Assembly (NCBI RefSeq): GCF_033115175.1
Contig: NC_084828.1
Coordinates: forward strand, 30,936,388-31,000,387
Source: Lepus europaeus
Lineage: Eukaryota; Chordata; Mammalia; Lagomorpha; Leporidae
DNA: 64,000 bases
Reading direction: 5' to 3'
Of the stretch, positions 11,133 to 23,702 are shown in pieces. The position numbers were made by a program, and so were the translations under genes. The stretch's first letter is position 1. Every line of letters starts with the position of its first letter. The notes under the pieces were generated by a model. That model worked only from the letters and a program-made list of their open reading frames with translations. It made no database searches and was not told the origin of the DNA.

Positions 11133-11503
11133 AGGGCAGGCACTGTGGCACAGTAAGTTAAGCTGCCACTTGGGTGGGACCCCTGCATTCCCGCTCAGAA
11201 TGCCAGGTTCAAGTCTCAGCTATTCTGCTTCTCATCCAGCTTCCTGCTATTTTTCCTGTGAAAAGCAGATGATAGCTCGAGTCCTTGGTTCCCTACTACA
11301 CACCTGGATGCAGTTTTGGCCTCCTGGCTTCGGCCTGGCCCAACCCTGGATACAGCAGGCATTTTGAAAGCAAACAAGCAATTGAAAGATTGCTCTCATA
11401 TGTTATTTCTCTCTCTCTCTCCTCTTCCCTCTCTCCACTCTTTCCTTATCCCCCAACCATGTGTCTTTCTACCTGTCAATCTTTCTAACCAATCTTTCTT
11501 CTT
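11133..11503 (+). mobile_element. C-SINE, older subfamily, perfect 12-base TSD
   Basis: Head agggcaggcactgtggcaca, diverged body with ttcggcctggcccaaccctg, and a long pyrimidine block (11408-11500). Perfect TSD aaaaggaaatga at 11121-11132 and 11504-11515. The tail is pyrimidine-rich and lacks the usual A run. Three overlapping open frames (11170-11606) are SINE shadows. Confidence 0.92.
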
Positions 11504-11879
11504 AAAAGGAAATGAGGTAATTACTTATAGAGTCAGGGGTGGTTACTCCTTATTAAGAGGGTTAGAACAAAATGGGAGTCATTTTTTCTTAATTGTACTT
11601 AAATAACAAAAACATCTAAGTAAAATATTTAAAAAATAAGTGTCAACAAGCATATACAAAATGTATGGTATGTAGAAACATTTGAATTCTTTTCTTATTT
11701 TTGCCATACTCGCTCAGATGGTCATGACCGTGCATATATTTGTTAATATTTAATCTTGATGCTTGCAGCCTCCCCCTCAAGGTGGAATTCGGAGGAATGC
11801 AGTACTTTCCACATGCACTTCTCCCTAAAAGAATGAACGGAGTATTTCTGAGAGAATTTCAGTAAAGTAAATAGCAAAG

Positions 11880-12040
11880 TAATAGAGAAGGCAAAGCACA
11901 GGCTTGTGGCGGAAGCGTGGCTTCCGATCTTGACTTTTCTGCTTGGAAGCAAAATATATCCATGTACAAAACAGAGATAAGCCTATTCCAGAACACTGTT
12001 GTGATGCTGAAATGAAGTAACTTGTTCAAATATCTTTCTT
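11880..12040 (+). mobile_element. MIR SINE relic
   Basis: gcaaagcacaggcttgtggc, ttgacttttctgcttgg, gtacaaaacagagataagcc and tgaaatgaagtaacttgttc follow the order of the MIR consensus (tRNA-derived SINE shared by mammals). Very diverged. Confidence 0.5.
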
Positions 12041-12581
12041 GGCATCCAGACCCAAATGCATGCTTGGTGCATGCCATTTACCACAGTCTCCCTGATCATC
12101 TGTGTTAGAATTTAAATAGCATTTAGAATACAGTCACTTCCCCCTACTTATGTGAGTCAGAATTTTTAAGATCAATATACCTTGGTGGTAGAGAAGTATA
12201 GAGGAAAAGAAAGCTGATCAAGGTTTAATATGCTTTTTGGCAGGAAAAAGAAGATAAATTGATCCCTGCCATGAATCCCTCCAAGGCAGATATAGGTCAG
12301 GAGAAAGATGCAAGAAAGGCCCTCTTGTGGGGAGCCTGCTCCCAGTGTTAGAGAAAACGTGATTCTCAGCTGAATCGACAAGTTAGAATTTGGCCAACAT
12401 TCTCTGCATTTGGAGAATGCTGTTAACTCTTCAAGGACCCCTTAACCACTTGCTTCTCTTGTGAAGAGTTTGCAGATAGAATACCCACCCACATGTGTGA
12501 ATTATAAGTCACCACTGAAAATTACATGTTCCCTTTTCATGTCATCTGACCATGGCCTAGGGTAGGCTAAGCTGCAGTGTG

Positions 12582-12612
<31 letters not shown>

Positions 12613-13340
12613 TTATGTAGTGTCAAATATGACATATATGAGTATTGCACAAATCACAGTTGTTTCACCCAATTGGGATGGGGCCTTACCTTTCATATTC
12701 ACTGGATTTGCCCGTGGCTGCCAGCTTGTTTTTACCTAGAAAGTCTCTTCTATGAGGGAGAAAGCACCAGTTTTACTCTCCATGCAACCAGAAATAAAAT
12801 TGATTTTTCATCAGCTGAATTAACTTTTCTTTCAGCTACCTCTCCAGGAGGTGCCTCTCCAGGAAGTAAGACTTTTGTAAAAGCATAGTCCCTGAAATTG
12901 TCATCTTGGAGCCTTTCTGAGATGCTTTCATGAATCAAAACAGACTCTGCTCTCTTGGGAGCCAATGGGAAGCTCCTCTGTATCTTTTGCTAAAACATGG
13001 CTCAGAGAAGTCCTTGTGTTCCTCAATGTCTCCTAAGCCAGGCTGCTTCAATAAACTCCAGCTCTAATACAGACAGTCAAAAAGAAAATACGCTACATCC
13101 TCAGGTGCATTGGTATGCTGTCATCAGAAGAGTGAAAACTGTATGAAGATATTCATCTTTCTTCTTTGATTGCAGACAACGTGGAACAGAATTTGCTGTG
13201 CTGGTGCGGCCATCTGTGCTCACTCTGCTTTCATCAACTGGATCTTCTAGTCTTCAAATATCTTCTCTTGTTAGGGCTTTAACCTGTAACATCTCAAGTC
13301 TTGTCTTAAACACATGGGGAGATGTAACAAACTAACACAG
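12041..13340. other. Unique sequence, no gene seen
   Basis: Mixed-composition DNA containing one GT microsatellite. The 103-codon frame at 12577-12888 begins inside the GT repeat and has no domain character. A short tandem pair, ctctccaggaggtgc then ctctccaggaagtaa, lies at about 12841-12870. Confidence 0.5.
12577..12613 (+). repeat. (TG)n microsatellite
   Basis: A tgtgtatatatat lead-in followed by an uninterrupted GT run from about 12591 to 12612. No SINE or L1 tail is obvious beside it. Confidence 0.95.
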
Positions 13341-13359
13341 ATTGAATGGTTTAAAAAAA

Positions 13360-13725
13360 CCCGAATTTGTCATCAGGTAGTTACTGTGGTGGACGGCCTC
13401 CAGGAACTAACAGCAAGATGTTGGCAGAGCTGGGTGCCTTCTGCAGGTTCCAGGGAAGAAGGCATTCCCTTGCTTTTAGACGACACCCACCTTCTCTGGC
13501 TGGTGGCCGATCTCAAACCCAGCAGCGTGGAACCTCTCTGATCATTCTCCGCTAGTTACAGCTCCTTCAAATTCTTAAGCTTCTACTGCCCTCTGAATTT
13601 TAACCACGTTTGTGATTACATTGAGCTCACTCAGACAATCCGTGATCTGTTGATTAGCATCCTTAACAGTGCCTGCTACTGTGAGTCCCTTCCCCACGTG
13701 CTGGTAAATAGCCTCTCCTACTGAG
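13360..13725 (-). mobile_element. MaLR-type LTR relic (MLT1-like), antisense
   Basis: Reads as the inverted MLT1-type LTR: ggcagagctgggtgccttct, ccagggaagaaggcattccc, ctggctggtggcc, then gattacattgagctcactca, gacaatcc and gcatccttaac. ERVL-MaLR LTRs are found across placental mammals. No internal region or coding sequence is attached. Edges are uncertain. Confidence 0.45.
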
Positions 13726-14690
13726 GATTAGAACACGGATGGCTGAGGGGCTCCGTTATTCTACCTACCGTGGGGGACAAGGCTTAAATTAGAGAATAGA
13801 GAATTAATACTTCTCAAATAAAATCTGCATTGGTAAATAACCTAGGTGAAGAATGACAGCCACTGGGAGAAACCCAGGCCACTTCCCTGGTCTCTCTCCT
13901 CCACCACACTCAGGATTTGGTTCTCTCTCCTTCTCAGTCTCTCCTCTCACTTGCCTGAAGTCCAGGTCTTACTACTTGATTCTTAATAAGCTAGGCATGA
14001 AGAATCTGAATGAAATACTAAGCAAAGTCCTTGAGGGAGGCCTTCACCCACGATACTGCCAGCTACGTATTAGCTGAACTTAATTAATGACTACATGCTT
14101 AAGCTGAGCCCTGGGTACTCACACAGCTGGCTTAAAGTACTTATTCCCTTAGCAATAATACAGGACTGTTGAAACCAAATTTGAAACCATTACATATAGA
14201 ATCAAGGACCAAAAATATGGGCATGTCACTGAAAATGCATGGCAGACCACCAACAGACCTAATATTTACTTCTGCCTCTTTTCCTTAATATTACTTTCCT
14301 TTGCTGCTATATAAACTTTACCACAAACTTGATGGCTTGACATAACTTATAGCTTGGTTTGTGCTTGATGGGATAAAGATTCCATTTCATGCTTTTTTTG
14401 TGACAATGTGACTAAGTTCTACTTAATAGATATACATGGAAGTATTTTGTGAAAACTTCAAGAATTGTACGTAAGGCAAGGTGACAGACCATTTTGTCTT
14501 TCTTCCTGAAAGAAAAAAAATACAGATGCAATGTTTGGAATTTCAGCAGTCATATTGAATTGAGTTTACCTTTGGAGACTGTGCTGTGGTTAAGGTTAAG
14601 GTTAAGGTTTGCTTTTTTGTTCCAAAACATACCAAGTCCCTTCCATCTTGTTGTTCTGTTATCTATGTCTTCTACTTCAAAGGTTAACTC
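13726..14690. other. Mostly unique sequence
   Basis: No gene seen. At 14290-14360, tttgctgctatataaacttt and accacaaacttgatggcttg resemble the inverted start of a MaLR-type LTR (low confidence). At 14588-14611 there is a short TTAAGG-type repeat. Confidence 0.4.
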
Positions 14691-15009
14691 TTTAAAAAAA
14701 ATGATTTATTCATTTATTTGAAAGGCAGAGTTAAAGAGAGGCGAGACAGAGGTCTTCCATCCACTGGCTCACTCCCGAATTGGCTGCAATGGTTGGAGCT
14801 ATGCCGATCTGAAGTGAGGAGCCAGGAGCTTCCTCCAGGTCTCGCGCATGTGTGCAGGAGCCCAAGGACTTGGGCCATCTTCCACTGCTTTCCCAGGCCA
14901 TAGAAGAAAGCTGGATTGGAATTGGAACCACTGGAATTCAAACCAGTGCCCATATGGGATGCCAGTGTTGCAGGCAGTGGCTTTACCCACTATGCCACAG
15001 CACTGGCCC
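14691..15009 (-). mobile_element. C-SINE, intermediate age
   Basis: Inverted tail ttatttgaaaggcagagtta, gtcttccatccactggctca, gtgcaggagcccaaggactt, head ending actatgccacagcactggcc. No clean TSD found. All open frames at 14714-15035 are translations of this SINE. Confidence 0.94.
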
Positions 15010-18000
15010 CCATATTTAATTCTACTGTAAAACATTTAATATGTACATGAATACTAAAGTTTCACATTTTAATAGGAATATTGTGTATATAAGGTATAAC
15101 ATTGTGTATATAAGGTATTTTTTCATAACAGTTTTTTTTTAATCATAATCATAGGTAAACTGTGAACTGCAAACTTTCTAACATTGGGTTTAGAAAGCCT
15201 AAATATAAATCTGTATCGTTAGTTCACTTCCTTATGACTACAGTGACCAAAGCAAAATCCTAACACATTTATAACTTCAAGATTGATCTAAAATCTAGCA
15301 CCAAATATTAATAAAAGTGTTAATTTGGAAAGACTCCTTTTGGAGCCTTTTCATGAGACTTCTGTCTCCTTGACGAGGACAATCTTAACCTATCCCTTTA
15401 ATTTGTGTCCTTGGGGGGAAAAACTATAATTAAAAAAGCACAACTGAAATGATATATATTTTTATCTAGCAGGATATTAAGTATATACTGCCTCTAGCCT
15501 TTTACACTCAATTTATAAATTCATAAAAAGAAAAATTCTAAATCTGAATTTGTCATCTTAGTACAGATGCATTTCCAGAAAGACTTTCTTACGCCAACTA
15601 TTTCTAAATTCAGATCGTTATACACACACTTCATCAAAACATACGTTGTTCCAGATTGAATACATGTGCCTAATGGAATCCTCTCTCCTATTGTGTTTAT
15701 CCAAGTCTAGATGCTGTAGCTTCGCTGCAACACCAGAGAGGGAGAACAGCTGGTTCCCACTCTCTTAATAATGTTTACTTTAAATGTTTAGCACACATAA
15801 TACATTGCATACATATAAATACATAATATTTCCAGTAATAGTATTTGTGAAAGAAGAGGATTGTTCCCTATAAATTCTTCAAATATTACAGTGATATATG
15901 AATAAACTCTTAATGATAAGTAATAGAGATGATATTTAAGAGAAAATGTAATAATGTTATAATTAATCCAAAGAAGTAAAGTTAATGGTCAAGGTGATCG
16001 AAAGCACAAGCAAAAAAAAAAAAGTCATAGCTCAACTTGAAAAACTATTTTGTATTACGGAGGCATATAATAGAAAATCAGAATTTATAAATGAATAATA
16101 ATGATCACATAATGACTGCCACATCCCACCAAGAAATGACGCTCTGGAGGCTCATCTGTAAGTTGCTTGTCTGAATCTCAGAACACCTGATTACTGACTT
16201 CTCCCAACACTGATTATAAAATGCCTCAAGCTTTTAACAAGTGAAATAACTTTAAAATAAATAAGTGTACTGCAGGTCATCTACAGCCTCTCGTTAACAT
16301 TTAATTAATAGCTATATCAGATATCACAAAATAATTACTTTTTTTCTTTTGATAACAGGATTTTCTTCTAGGTCACACTAAATTGAATTAAACTTCCAGA
16401 ATGGCACCAATTTACATTAAGTTGTTTAACCTTTTTCAAAATAGAGTTTAAGCAGCAGTTTTACATTTTTTAATCAAAAATCAAGGAAATAGTTGCAAGG
16501 AGAAGAAATAAACAACCTATAATGCCATAACCAACACAACCAGCACACCAACTCAAAAATATTTTTAGCAAACTTTTATTTTTTCTTACAAAGGTTTCTG
16601 GATAGTAACTACATTATATCTAACATTTTCCATAAAATTATGCTATTTTCACTGTTGTTTTAAATGATTGATTAATATATACCTCTATATCATTTTGAAT
16701 ATGTGTTCTAAAATTTACTTAATCGTTCACTTGTAATCTAACATGTAGTTGGTATTTATTTCTTGCTATCATAAAAATGCTAATGTGAATTACTTTGTAC
16801 TTCAACTTTTCTCACTTATCTGTCTTACCTTAAATTCTCAGAAGAGAAATTATTGCATCAGGATGGAGAACAGTCTTGCTTTTATTTATCCAATTGTTTT
16901 ATGTATTAATAAAAACCCCATTGCTTATTCATACATACCCACTTTAGATGCTTAAAAATAGGAAAGAGCAATATTTTCCTTAAGGTATTTCAGCTCTGCC
17001 TCGCAGGTCAGCAGAATTTTTCTTTTTCATATTTCTTTTCAGTATAAGTTCTAATAATCCCAAACACAACATCGAGGGAGTTTCTGTTGCTACAGATAAA
17101 TTGAAAGATAGGACTGTGAACATTATCTGAACTTGAGTTACATCCAAATATCACCAAACATAAATTAAGTTAACCTGCATGGAACTCCAATGCTTTAAAC
17201 TTTAGTCTGATTTTGGGTCTACTCACAAGCTACTGAAATTAAGAAAAATAAAAAAATACTCCTACAGAGAAATTAAAATCAATGTATGGCATATTTTTAA
17301 GCTTATGCTGTGATGTGAAAGATGCAAAAAAAGTGAAATGGTAATTAAATTAGACATAAAATAAATTACTGGATGAGAAATAAAAGTGAAAAAAGCTAAT
17401 GAGCTGCTAAAGAAAGCAGCACAATAACCACAAAACACATAGAAACACTGAAACCTATTTGTCGTTATACACACCACAACTGTTACACCATGATGATCTT
17501 TACCTGTGATAGCATAATGACCTGTATCTGTAATTAAAATCTGTGCTGCTTGCATAGAGGAGGAAAGTTTCTCCTCCAAATTCTTACTAATGAAAGAATT
17601 TTGAGTGATGGACACCCTCCTCCATTACAAGGTCATGAAGTAACTTTCAAAGACCTCTCGAATGCCTAAGAGAAGTGAAGTAGAAAGCTTATTTTATACT
17701 TGAATCATGGAAAAAATCTTCCATCACATTGCCACAAATGCTGAGTTGAAAATGAATATTATATTACAAAATATTTCACAAAAGTCTGGAACCGGCTGTC
17801 CATGTCTACCCCAGCCTCAAGCAACATCATTAGAATTCAACCACTGGTACCTAAAATCTGAATCTATTTTGTTAAACATTTTATGACCCCATCACATTGA
17901 AGGACTATTAGTACCCCACTTCTTGTGCTATATTTCCCTATTTTAATGGAAATTCTCATTGATTAATTAGTCTTGTAATGATTTCACTAAGTGTATGAAT

Positions 18001-18884
18001 ATGCTTAGGATGTTAAATTGAAAGGTCCCTGCTCATCTTCCCAAACTGTATTTTCACCAGGTTGACAGATTAATTTCCAAGAAAAAAACATTAGCACTAG
18101 CCTCCTCCCTGCTATTAATGTGACATATGAAATGAAAATAATTTGAAACAGCTGGAGCAGGCCTTTCCACAGTAACATTTGAGTACTATGCCCAATAAAA
18201 CATGAACCCATATTATTATGTTGGAGTCAGGTTTGCTCTGCAGTTTAAAGTTATATGTCACTTTCAGAGAATTATCACATATCACTAGAATGGAATGCAC
18301 AGCCGTGGAGTGGAGCTGGAGTTCTCTACCCTCCCTGGCCAAACACTGTAATGGAGACTGGAAACTTGGGAGAAGTGACTAAAAGGACAATAAAATGAGA
18401 TTTGTTACCCTTTAATTATAATTGCCTTTTGCTAGAAGACTTTGCCATTTTGCTAGAATCAAAACAAATTTTAGTTTTTTATATTTGGAAATATCTAAGC
18501 ACTCAAACTGAAGAGAAACAAGTGTTAGAAATTCATCACCTAGTGCTTGAAGCATGAGAAGTTAATTTGATTTTTAAAAAGCACTGCATCCTTAAATCTT
18601 ACAGCTTCATATCAAAATACTAACAGGACAACTGATACAATGTCTAAGATCTATTTTAAATAATACAGCAAGTTTGGGAGTGGATTGAGGGGAGGAGAAA
18701 TGAAGTCAAGCTAGCCACGTATTGCTAACTGTGGAAAATGGGAGGTGAGCACCTATGTGCCTTTCTATTCTTTCTTTCATGTACACCACAGGAAAAATGT
18801 GGTCCTTTTTCCCCTGAGGAGGTGCCTTTAGAGGATTTATTTAAACCTTGTGCCTTCCGCAGATTCCCTTCTGAAGTAGTCCCC
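15010..18884. other. Long AT-rich, gene-free stretch
   Basis: Mostly unique DNA. A 21-base-period tandem pair (attgtgtatataaggtat at 15080-15097 and 15101-15118) is present. The 117-codon minus frame at 17262-17615 has no recognisable domain or start context and is likely chance. At 16600-16960 weak antisense L1 resemblance is seen. Confidence 0.5.
16600..16960 (-). mobile_element. Possible ancient L1 fragment, antisense
   Basis: ttgctatcataaaaatgcta and gaagagaaattattgcatca resemble the inverted L1M ORF2 3' region (in consensus: a run of T, tgctattataaataatgctg, then a segment like cctagaagtggaattgctgg). Heavily diverged, so only suggestive. Confidence 0.3.
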
Positions 18885-19085
18885 AGTCTGAGGGTATTTG
18901 AAGATGTGGACTTTGGGAAGGGGCTCATTCATAAGAATGTCTCCATGAATGCAATCGGTGCCCTTATCAAAAGCCCTGAGAGTTTCTTGTATATGAGTTT
19001 TTATAGAGACATGTCTGTGAACCAGGAAATGGGCTCTCATCAGACACTGCTTATGCCTTGAGCTGAGACTTGCCAGAACCAACTG
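18885..19085 (+). mobile_element. MaLR-type LTR relic, partial
   Basis: gagggtatttgaagatgtgg, actttgggaaggggctcatt, ccatgaatgcaatcggtgcc, cttatcaaaagccctgagag and gaaatgggctctcatcagac follow MST/MLT1-type LTR order on the plus strand. It shares the caccagacact-like region with the LTR at 47699-48030. The 107-codon frame at 18738-19061 falls on it and is not a gene. Confidence 0.55.
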
Positions 19086-19379
19086 GATGTATCTATATAC
19101 ACATAGATATATGGAGAAACAAAGAAAGGAATATCAGAAAAGCTAAGTATTTTTCTCCCCAGATGAGAAGCAAGTACTTGCTCAAGAAAACAGCACCAAA
19201 GATAGTAAAAGAATGCTAAACAGATACCCAGATCAACACAAGGAACCCAGAAGTCAGCACCAACATTGTATTAGTAGATGGAACCTTGGGAATTTTCTGA
19301 GTCCTTCCAAGCAAACTCATCCAAGAATTTCAGTGAGACTTGCTATCCACATGGGCAGTAATGTGTTTATTGATTATAT

Positions 19380-19565
19380 AGAAGTGTTTGATATTGTGTA
19401 CCAATCATAATACTAGATGCTATAGATGTTAAGTTAAGAGAAATAAAATCATTCCATTTTGTGAAACAGATACTTACACAAATAATTACAGTGACTATGG
19501 TAAATAAGATTCAATAATACTGTGATGGGGAGAGAAGACACATCTCATGGCAAACAATGGTAGCA
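19380..19565 (+). mobile_element. Possible ancient interspersed repeat
   Basis: The order actagatgctatagatgtta, cttacacaaataattacagt, gtgatggggagagaagacac resembles a mammal-wide repeat (in consensus: lengthy tagatactggggatac, aacaaataattacaatac, gatgggagaga). I cannot name the family. A similar layout occurs at 50575-50730. Confidence 0.3.
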
Positions 19566-20433
19566 AATGTGTAACCTCCAGGGACTACAATAATAATTAG
19601 TCCAGTTTGAAGCACCTTTTCAGAAAGCACCCAGTTTAGAAAGGAAAAATATCCTACTCAAAATAGATTTTTGTAAACATATACCTTAAGGATACAAAGG
19701 ATACAATTGTGGTAAATACTGGAACAATTAGGGGCATCCAGGAACACAATTGCAGGGAACATGAGAGGGTATAGGAATTTATCAGCCAATAATTCTAGGA
19801 CATTTTTGCGAATTTCCTGGAGAGAGAAATTTATGAGTCATGTTGACATCGTGTGCTCTCCCCCCAGCTATTTGGTGTGGGGCTTGGGAAGTGAGGCCGT
19901 TGGGGTTAAGGGCTGGGGGAGGCATGGTCTCTCCAGAATAAGCTCTGGAATGATGAGCAGCTCTTGCTGAAGGGCTCTTCTCACAACTTCCACGATAAAT
20001 GTGTTGTAATTTACAAAGCCCTCACATAAAACTCGCTTGGACCGGAGGAAATCTCTCTGGTCATATTAAGTTATATCATGTTAAAATATGGCTGGTATTT
20101 GATAAAAATCAAATGATTATTATTATGTAAGAGATATATTTCATTTTTTTGTCCAAAAAGAGGTTAGTACATACTTTAATGAAAAGTTGTTCAAGACAAA
20201 AGCAAAGGCAACAGCAGCAATACAATCATAGGAGTAAAGTTTGACTTATTGTAATGAAATTTTTAACCCTTATTCCTTAGTGTTACCAAAGAATTAGAAT
20301 TTAGTTGTGTATTTAATCTTTCTTAAGCCACAGACATTAATTTTTAAAACAGAAAAAACTCACTAATTTTTGACTACACAAACACACTGATTTCAAAAAG
20401 AGAGAGAGAGAGTATTGTAAAATCAAATATAGC
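19566..20433. other. Unique sequence, no gene seen
   Basis: Includes a less AT-rich patch at about 19850-20050. No repeat or exon recognised; the 69-codon frame at 19761-19970 has no domain. Confidence 0.5.
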
Positions 20434-20740
20434 AGGGGCCAGTGCTGAGGCCCAGAGGGGAAGCTGCCACTTGAGACACCATCGACCCATATCTGAGTGC
20501 CAAACTGAGTCCTAGCTGCTCTGTTTCTGATGCAGCTCCCTGCCAATGTGACTGAGAAGGCACAGAGGATGCGATGGTCTGAGTTCTCGAATCCCTGTAA
20601 CTCCTATTGGAAACCCAACTGGAGCTCCTGCCCTTGGCTTCAGCTTGGTCCAGGCTGGGCTGTTATGGCCATTTGGAGATGGATGATCTGCCCCCCTCTG
20701 TCACTTAGCCTTTCCAATAAATGAATAAAAAATAAATAAT
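20434..20740 (+). mobile_element. C-SINE, old diverged copy
   Basis: ggggccagtgctgaggccca head, catatctgagtgccaaactg, tgatgcagctccctgccaat, ggctgttatggccatttgga, and a (AATAA)-rich tail. The CT block is short. No clear TSD. Confidence 0.88.
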
Positions 20741-21232
20741 AAATTAAATGTTCTTCATTTTCTTTCCTAGGAGCAGTCTGGCTGACATATTTCTAGGAAT
20801 TCAGACTCTGAGACATATATTCTAAAAGAGTAGCAACCGTGTAGAGAACAGAAGGGATCACGTGTTCTGAAAGGAAACTCAGATTGGCAGGTGGGCATTA
20901 GCAAGAGTATCCTGTTGGGAAGACAATTCTTGAAATATTATCCTGTTGATAAGAGTATGGGAATGAAATGGCTTCATGTGTTATTTTCTCTAACTTATTT
21001 CTCATTCTTATTCTTCATTATTTTAAGTGGCAGTGTTTGTAGATTAGCAAGGAAAACCAAAAGAGAGGGGGTTAAAAAGAGACACCAAGAAATCAGAACA
21101 CCAATGAAATATTCGAGAGTAACCACCATCAAGGCATGTCTAGCCACAAACCTTTCAGAAAGCAGTCTAGGCAAGTTGTGAATGGGTATTCTAGGAATAA
21201 TATTAAGAATTTGATTTGTAAAAAAAAGAACC
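20741..21232. other. Unique sequence, no gene seen
   Basis: Two opposite-strand open frames (20891-21181 and 20995-21246) overlap each other and show no domain; both are likely chance in a mixed-composition stretch. Confidence 0.5.
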
Positions 21233-21574
21233 CGGGCCAGCGCCACGGCTCAATAGGCTAATCCTCCGCCTGCGGCTCCAGCACCCCGGGTTCTAGTCCC
21301 GGTCGGGGCGCCGGATTCTGTCCTGGTTGCCCCTCTTCCAGGCCAGCTCTCTGCTGTGGCCAGGGAGTGCAGTGGAGGATGGCCCAAGTGCTTGGGCCCT
21401 GCACCCCATAGGAGACCAGGAGAAGCACCTGGCTCCTGCCTTGGGATCAGCGTGGTGTGTCGGCTGCGGAAGCCATTGGAGGGTGAACAAACAGCAAAGG
21501 AAGACCTTTCTCCCTGTCTCTCTCTCTCACTGTCCACTCTGCCTGTCAAAAACAAAACAAAACAAAACAAAAAA
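21233..21574 (+). mobile_element. C-SINE, young, with (AACAA)n tail
   Basis: gggccagcgccacggctcaa head, ccccgggttctagtcccggt, intact body, CT block, then ctgcctgtcaaa and an AACAA pentanucleotide tail. Possible short TSD aaccc only, so the ends are not proven. Confidence 0.95.
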
Positions 21575-21826
21575 CCCTATGCCAAAAATTAACTGTGAAG
21601 ACCAAATAGAAGCTAGATGAAAAGGGGAACCCATCCAATGATAGATGAAAGGAACTATAAAACCACATGACATAAATTATATATGATTAATTTATTTTTG
21701 TTCTATGACTAGGTGATTTTATTTTCTAATTTTTGGACACTATTAGGAGCATATAAATTTTGTATATCTGGCTTATTTCCAGGATGGTTCTTGAGTAATA
21801 GGTCTGTTTTCTAATTTGAGTAGTTT

Positions 21827-22141
21827 GGGGCCAGTATTGTGGTTCTAGCAGGTTAAGCCATCATCTATGCTGACATCCCACATGAGCCTGATTCCTGGGT
21901 GCTCCACTTCTGACCCTGCTCCCTGCTAATGCACATGAGAAACCCCCAAAAGATGGTCCAGTACTAGGGCCCCTGCCACCCACATTGGAGACCCAGAAGA
22001 AGCTCCTGGCTTGGGGTTGGCCATAGCAGCCACTTGGGGAGTGAACCAGTGGATGGAAGAGCTCTCTGTGTGTGTGTGTATATATGTGTGTATGTGTGTG
22101 TCTTGCCCTCTCTCTAAACTCTGCCTTTCAAATAAATAAGG
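21827..22141 (+). mobile_element. C-SINE, intermediate age, with TG/TA expansion
   Basis: ggggccagtattgtggttct head, ggagacccagaagaagctcc, cacttggggagtgaaccagt, a gtgtgtgtgtgtatatatgt expansion in place of part of the CT block, and ctgcctttcaaataaataag at the end. Confidence 0.93.
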
Positions 22142-22413
22142 TAAATTAGTAAAAACAAGTAAATAAAAACCATATGACACAAAAGTGAAAGGAATTTTAT
22201 TGGATATAGTACAATTTGGATCAAACTAAAAAAATAAGCTGAAACAATCTCTTTTCTCAATAAAGTATTTTGATTTTATGACAATTAATTGGGGATAATC
22301 AGACAATTGCAATGAAGTCCATTAATACTCTCCAATTTGGAAAAATAAAAACAGAAGGGATGTTACAGAGAACATGAAGGGACAGAGAGCTTTTCCCCAC
22401 CATGAGATACAGC

Positions 22414-22471
22414 TTTTTTTAAAGATTTATTTATTTATTCGAAAGTCAGAATTACACACACACACACACAC

Positions 22472-22507
<36 letters not shown>

Positions 22508-22765
22508 CTTCCATCCAATGGTTCACTCCCCAGATGACCACAACAGCCGGAGCTGTGCCGATCCAAAGCCAGGAGCCAGGAGCTTTTTCTGGGTCTCCCA
22601 CGTGGGTGCAGGGGCCCAAGGTCTTGGGCCATCCTCCACTGCTTTCCCGGGCGACAGCAGAGAGCTGGATCGGAAGAGGAGCAACCAGGACTAGAACTGG
22701 TGCCCATGTGGGATGCCAGCGCTTCAGGCCAGGGCGTTAACCCACTGCACCACAGCACCGGCCCC
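22414..22765 (-). mobile_element. C-SINE, with internal (AC)n/(GA)n expansion
   Basis: Inverted tail aagatttatttatttattcg, expanded simple repeats in the AG-rich block, ggagccaggagctttttctg, and head ending gcaccacagcaccggcccc. The 161-codon open frame at 22435-22920 is this SINE read on the minus strand, where the GA/AC tract gives its long Ser/Leu/Val run. Confidence 0.95.
22452..22505. repeat. Compound (AC)n-(GA)n microsatellite
   Basis: AC run at 22452-22472, then a GA run at about 22475-22505, inside the SINE at 22414-22765. Confidence 0.96.
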
Positions 22766-23117
22766 AAGCTACAGATTTTTAATGGTTTGCCAGGTGAGGA
22801 GAATTCGCACTTCCTGCAGTATAGAATCCCAGCAGGAGGTTGGATTTGACTCCTGATTGCACAAGAGTCTTGCTTACTTGGAGAGGCAAGATTTGGGGCC
22901 CTACTGAAGCCTGAAGTCATAAAAATAAAAACTGACTTGGAGTCATTTTGCTGTTACAGGCAAACGCCAGCAAATAATATTAGGACAAATGCAGAGGTAC
23001 CTTAAAATTTTCATGGAAAATGTGTATTATGAAGAACTATGTATGAATTCCAAAATATTTTACATGAAAACAGAGTTATCTTTTAATTCTATTTTCCACG
23101 AACTTTTAATTGTCAAA

Positions 23118-23385
23118 TGATTTTTAAAAATGTTTTAATCATTTGAGGGACACAGAGACAGAGAAGGGGGACTCTCATCTGCTGACTCGCTCCCCAAATC
23201 CTGCAATGGCCAGGACTGGCAGCAGGGAACTCAATCATGTGGGTGGCAGGAATCCAATTCTTTGAGCCATCACTGCTGCCTCCTAAGATCTGTTTTTAGC
23301 AAGAAGCTTGAATTAGAACCCAGGGTTGGGTCTTAAACCCAAGCACTATGATGTGGGATGCAGGTGCTCTAAACCATGAGGCCAA
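23118..23385 (-). mobile_element. C-SINE, old diverged copy
   Basis: tttgagggacacagagacag, cccaaatcctgcaatggcca, a diverged middle, gatgtgggatgcaggtgctc and the head region ctaaaccatgaggccaaatg. Its head abuts the tail of the next SINE with only about 13 bases between. Confidence 0.7.
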
Positions 23386-23398
23386 ATGTGTCATGAAT

Positions 23399-23702
23399 CT
23401 TTTTTATTAAAGATTTTATTAATTATTTGAGAGGTAGAGTTACAGACAGTGAGAAGGAGAGACAGAGAGAAAGGTCTTCCTTCTGTTGGTTCCTTCCCCA
23501 AATGGCCGCAGTCTCTGGAGCTGCACCAATCAGGAGCCAGGAGCTTCCTCTGGGTCTCCCACATGGGTGCAGGGGTCCAAGCACTTGGGCCATCTTCCAC
23601 TGCTTTTCCAGGCCATAGCAGAAAGCTAGATTGGAAGAGGAGCAGCAGGGAATACAACCAGCAGCCACAAGGATTAACCAACTGTTCCACAGCACCAGCC
23701 CG
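23399..23702 (-). mobile_element. C-SINE, intermediate age
   Basis: Inverted tail attatttgagaggtagagtt, gagacagagagaaaggtctt, ggagccaggagcttcctctg, head ending gttccacagcaccagcccgc. Slightly shorter than full length before the head. Open frames on both strands here are SINE shadows. Confidence 0.93.

Noticed and set aside
14588-14611. Telomere-like repeat (ggttaa units)
   Set aside because: Only about three to four units of TTAAGG type, which differs from the vertebrate TTAGGG repeat and is too short to call an interstitial telomeric site.
22435-22920. 161-codon minus-strand open frame, the longest in the window
   Set aside because: It is the antisense translation of the C-SINE at 22414-22765 plus flank; the Ser/Leu/Val run comes from the GA/AC repeat. 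Similar frames occur in most other C-SINEs.
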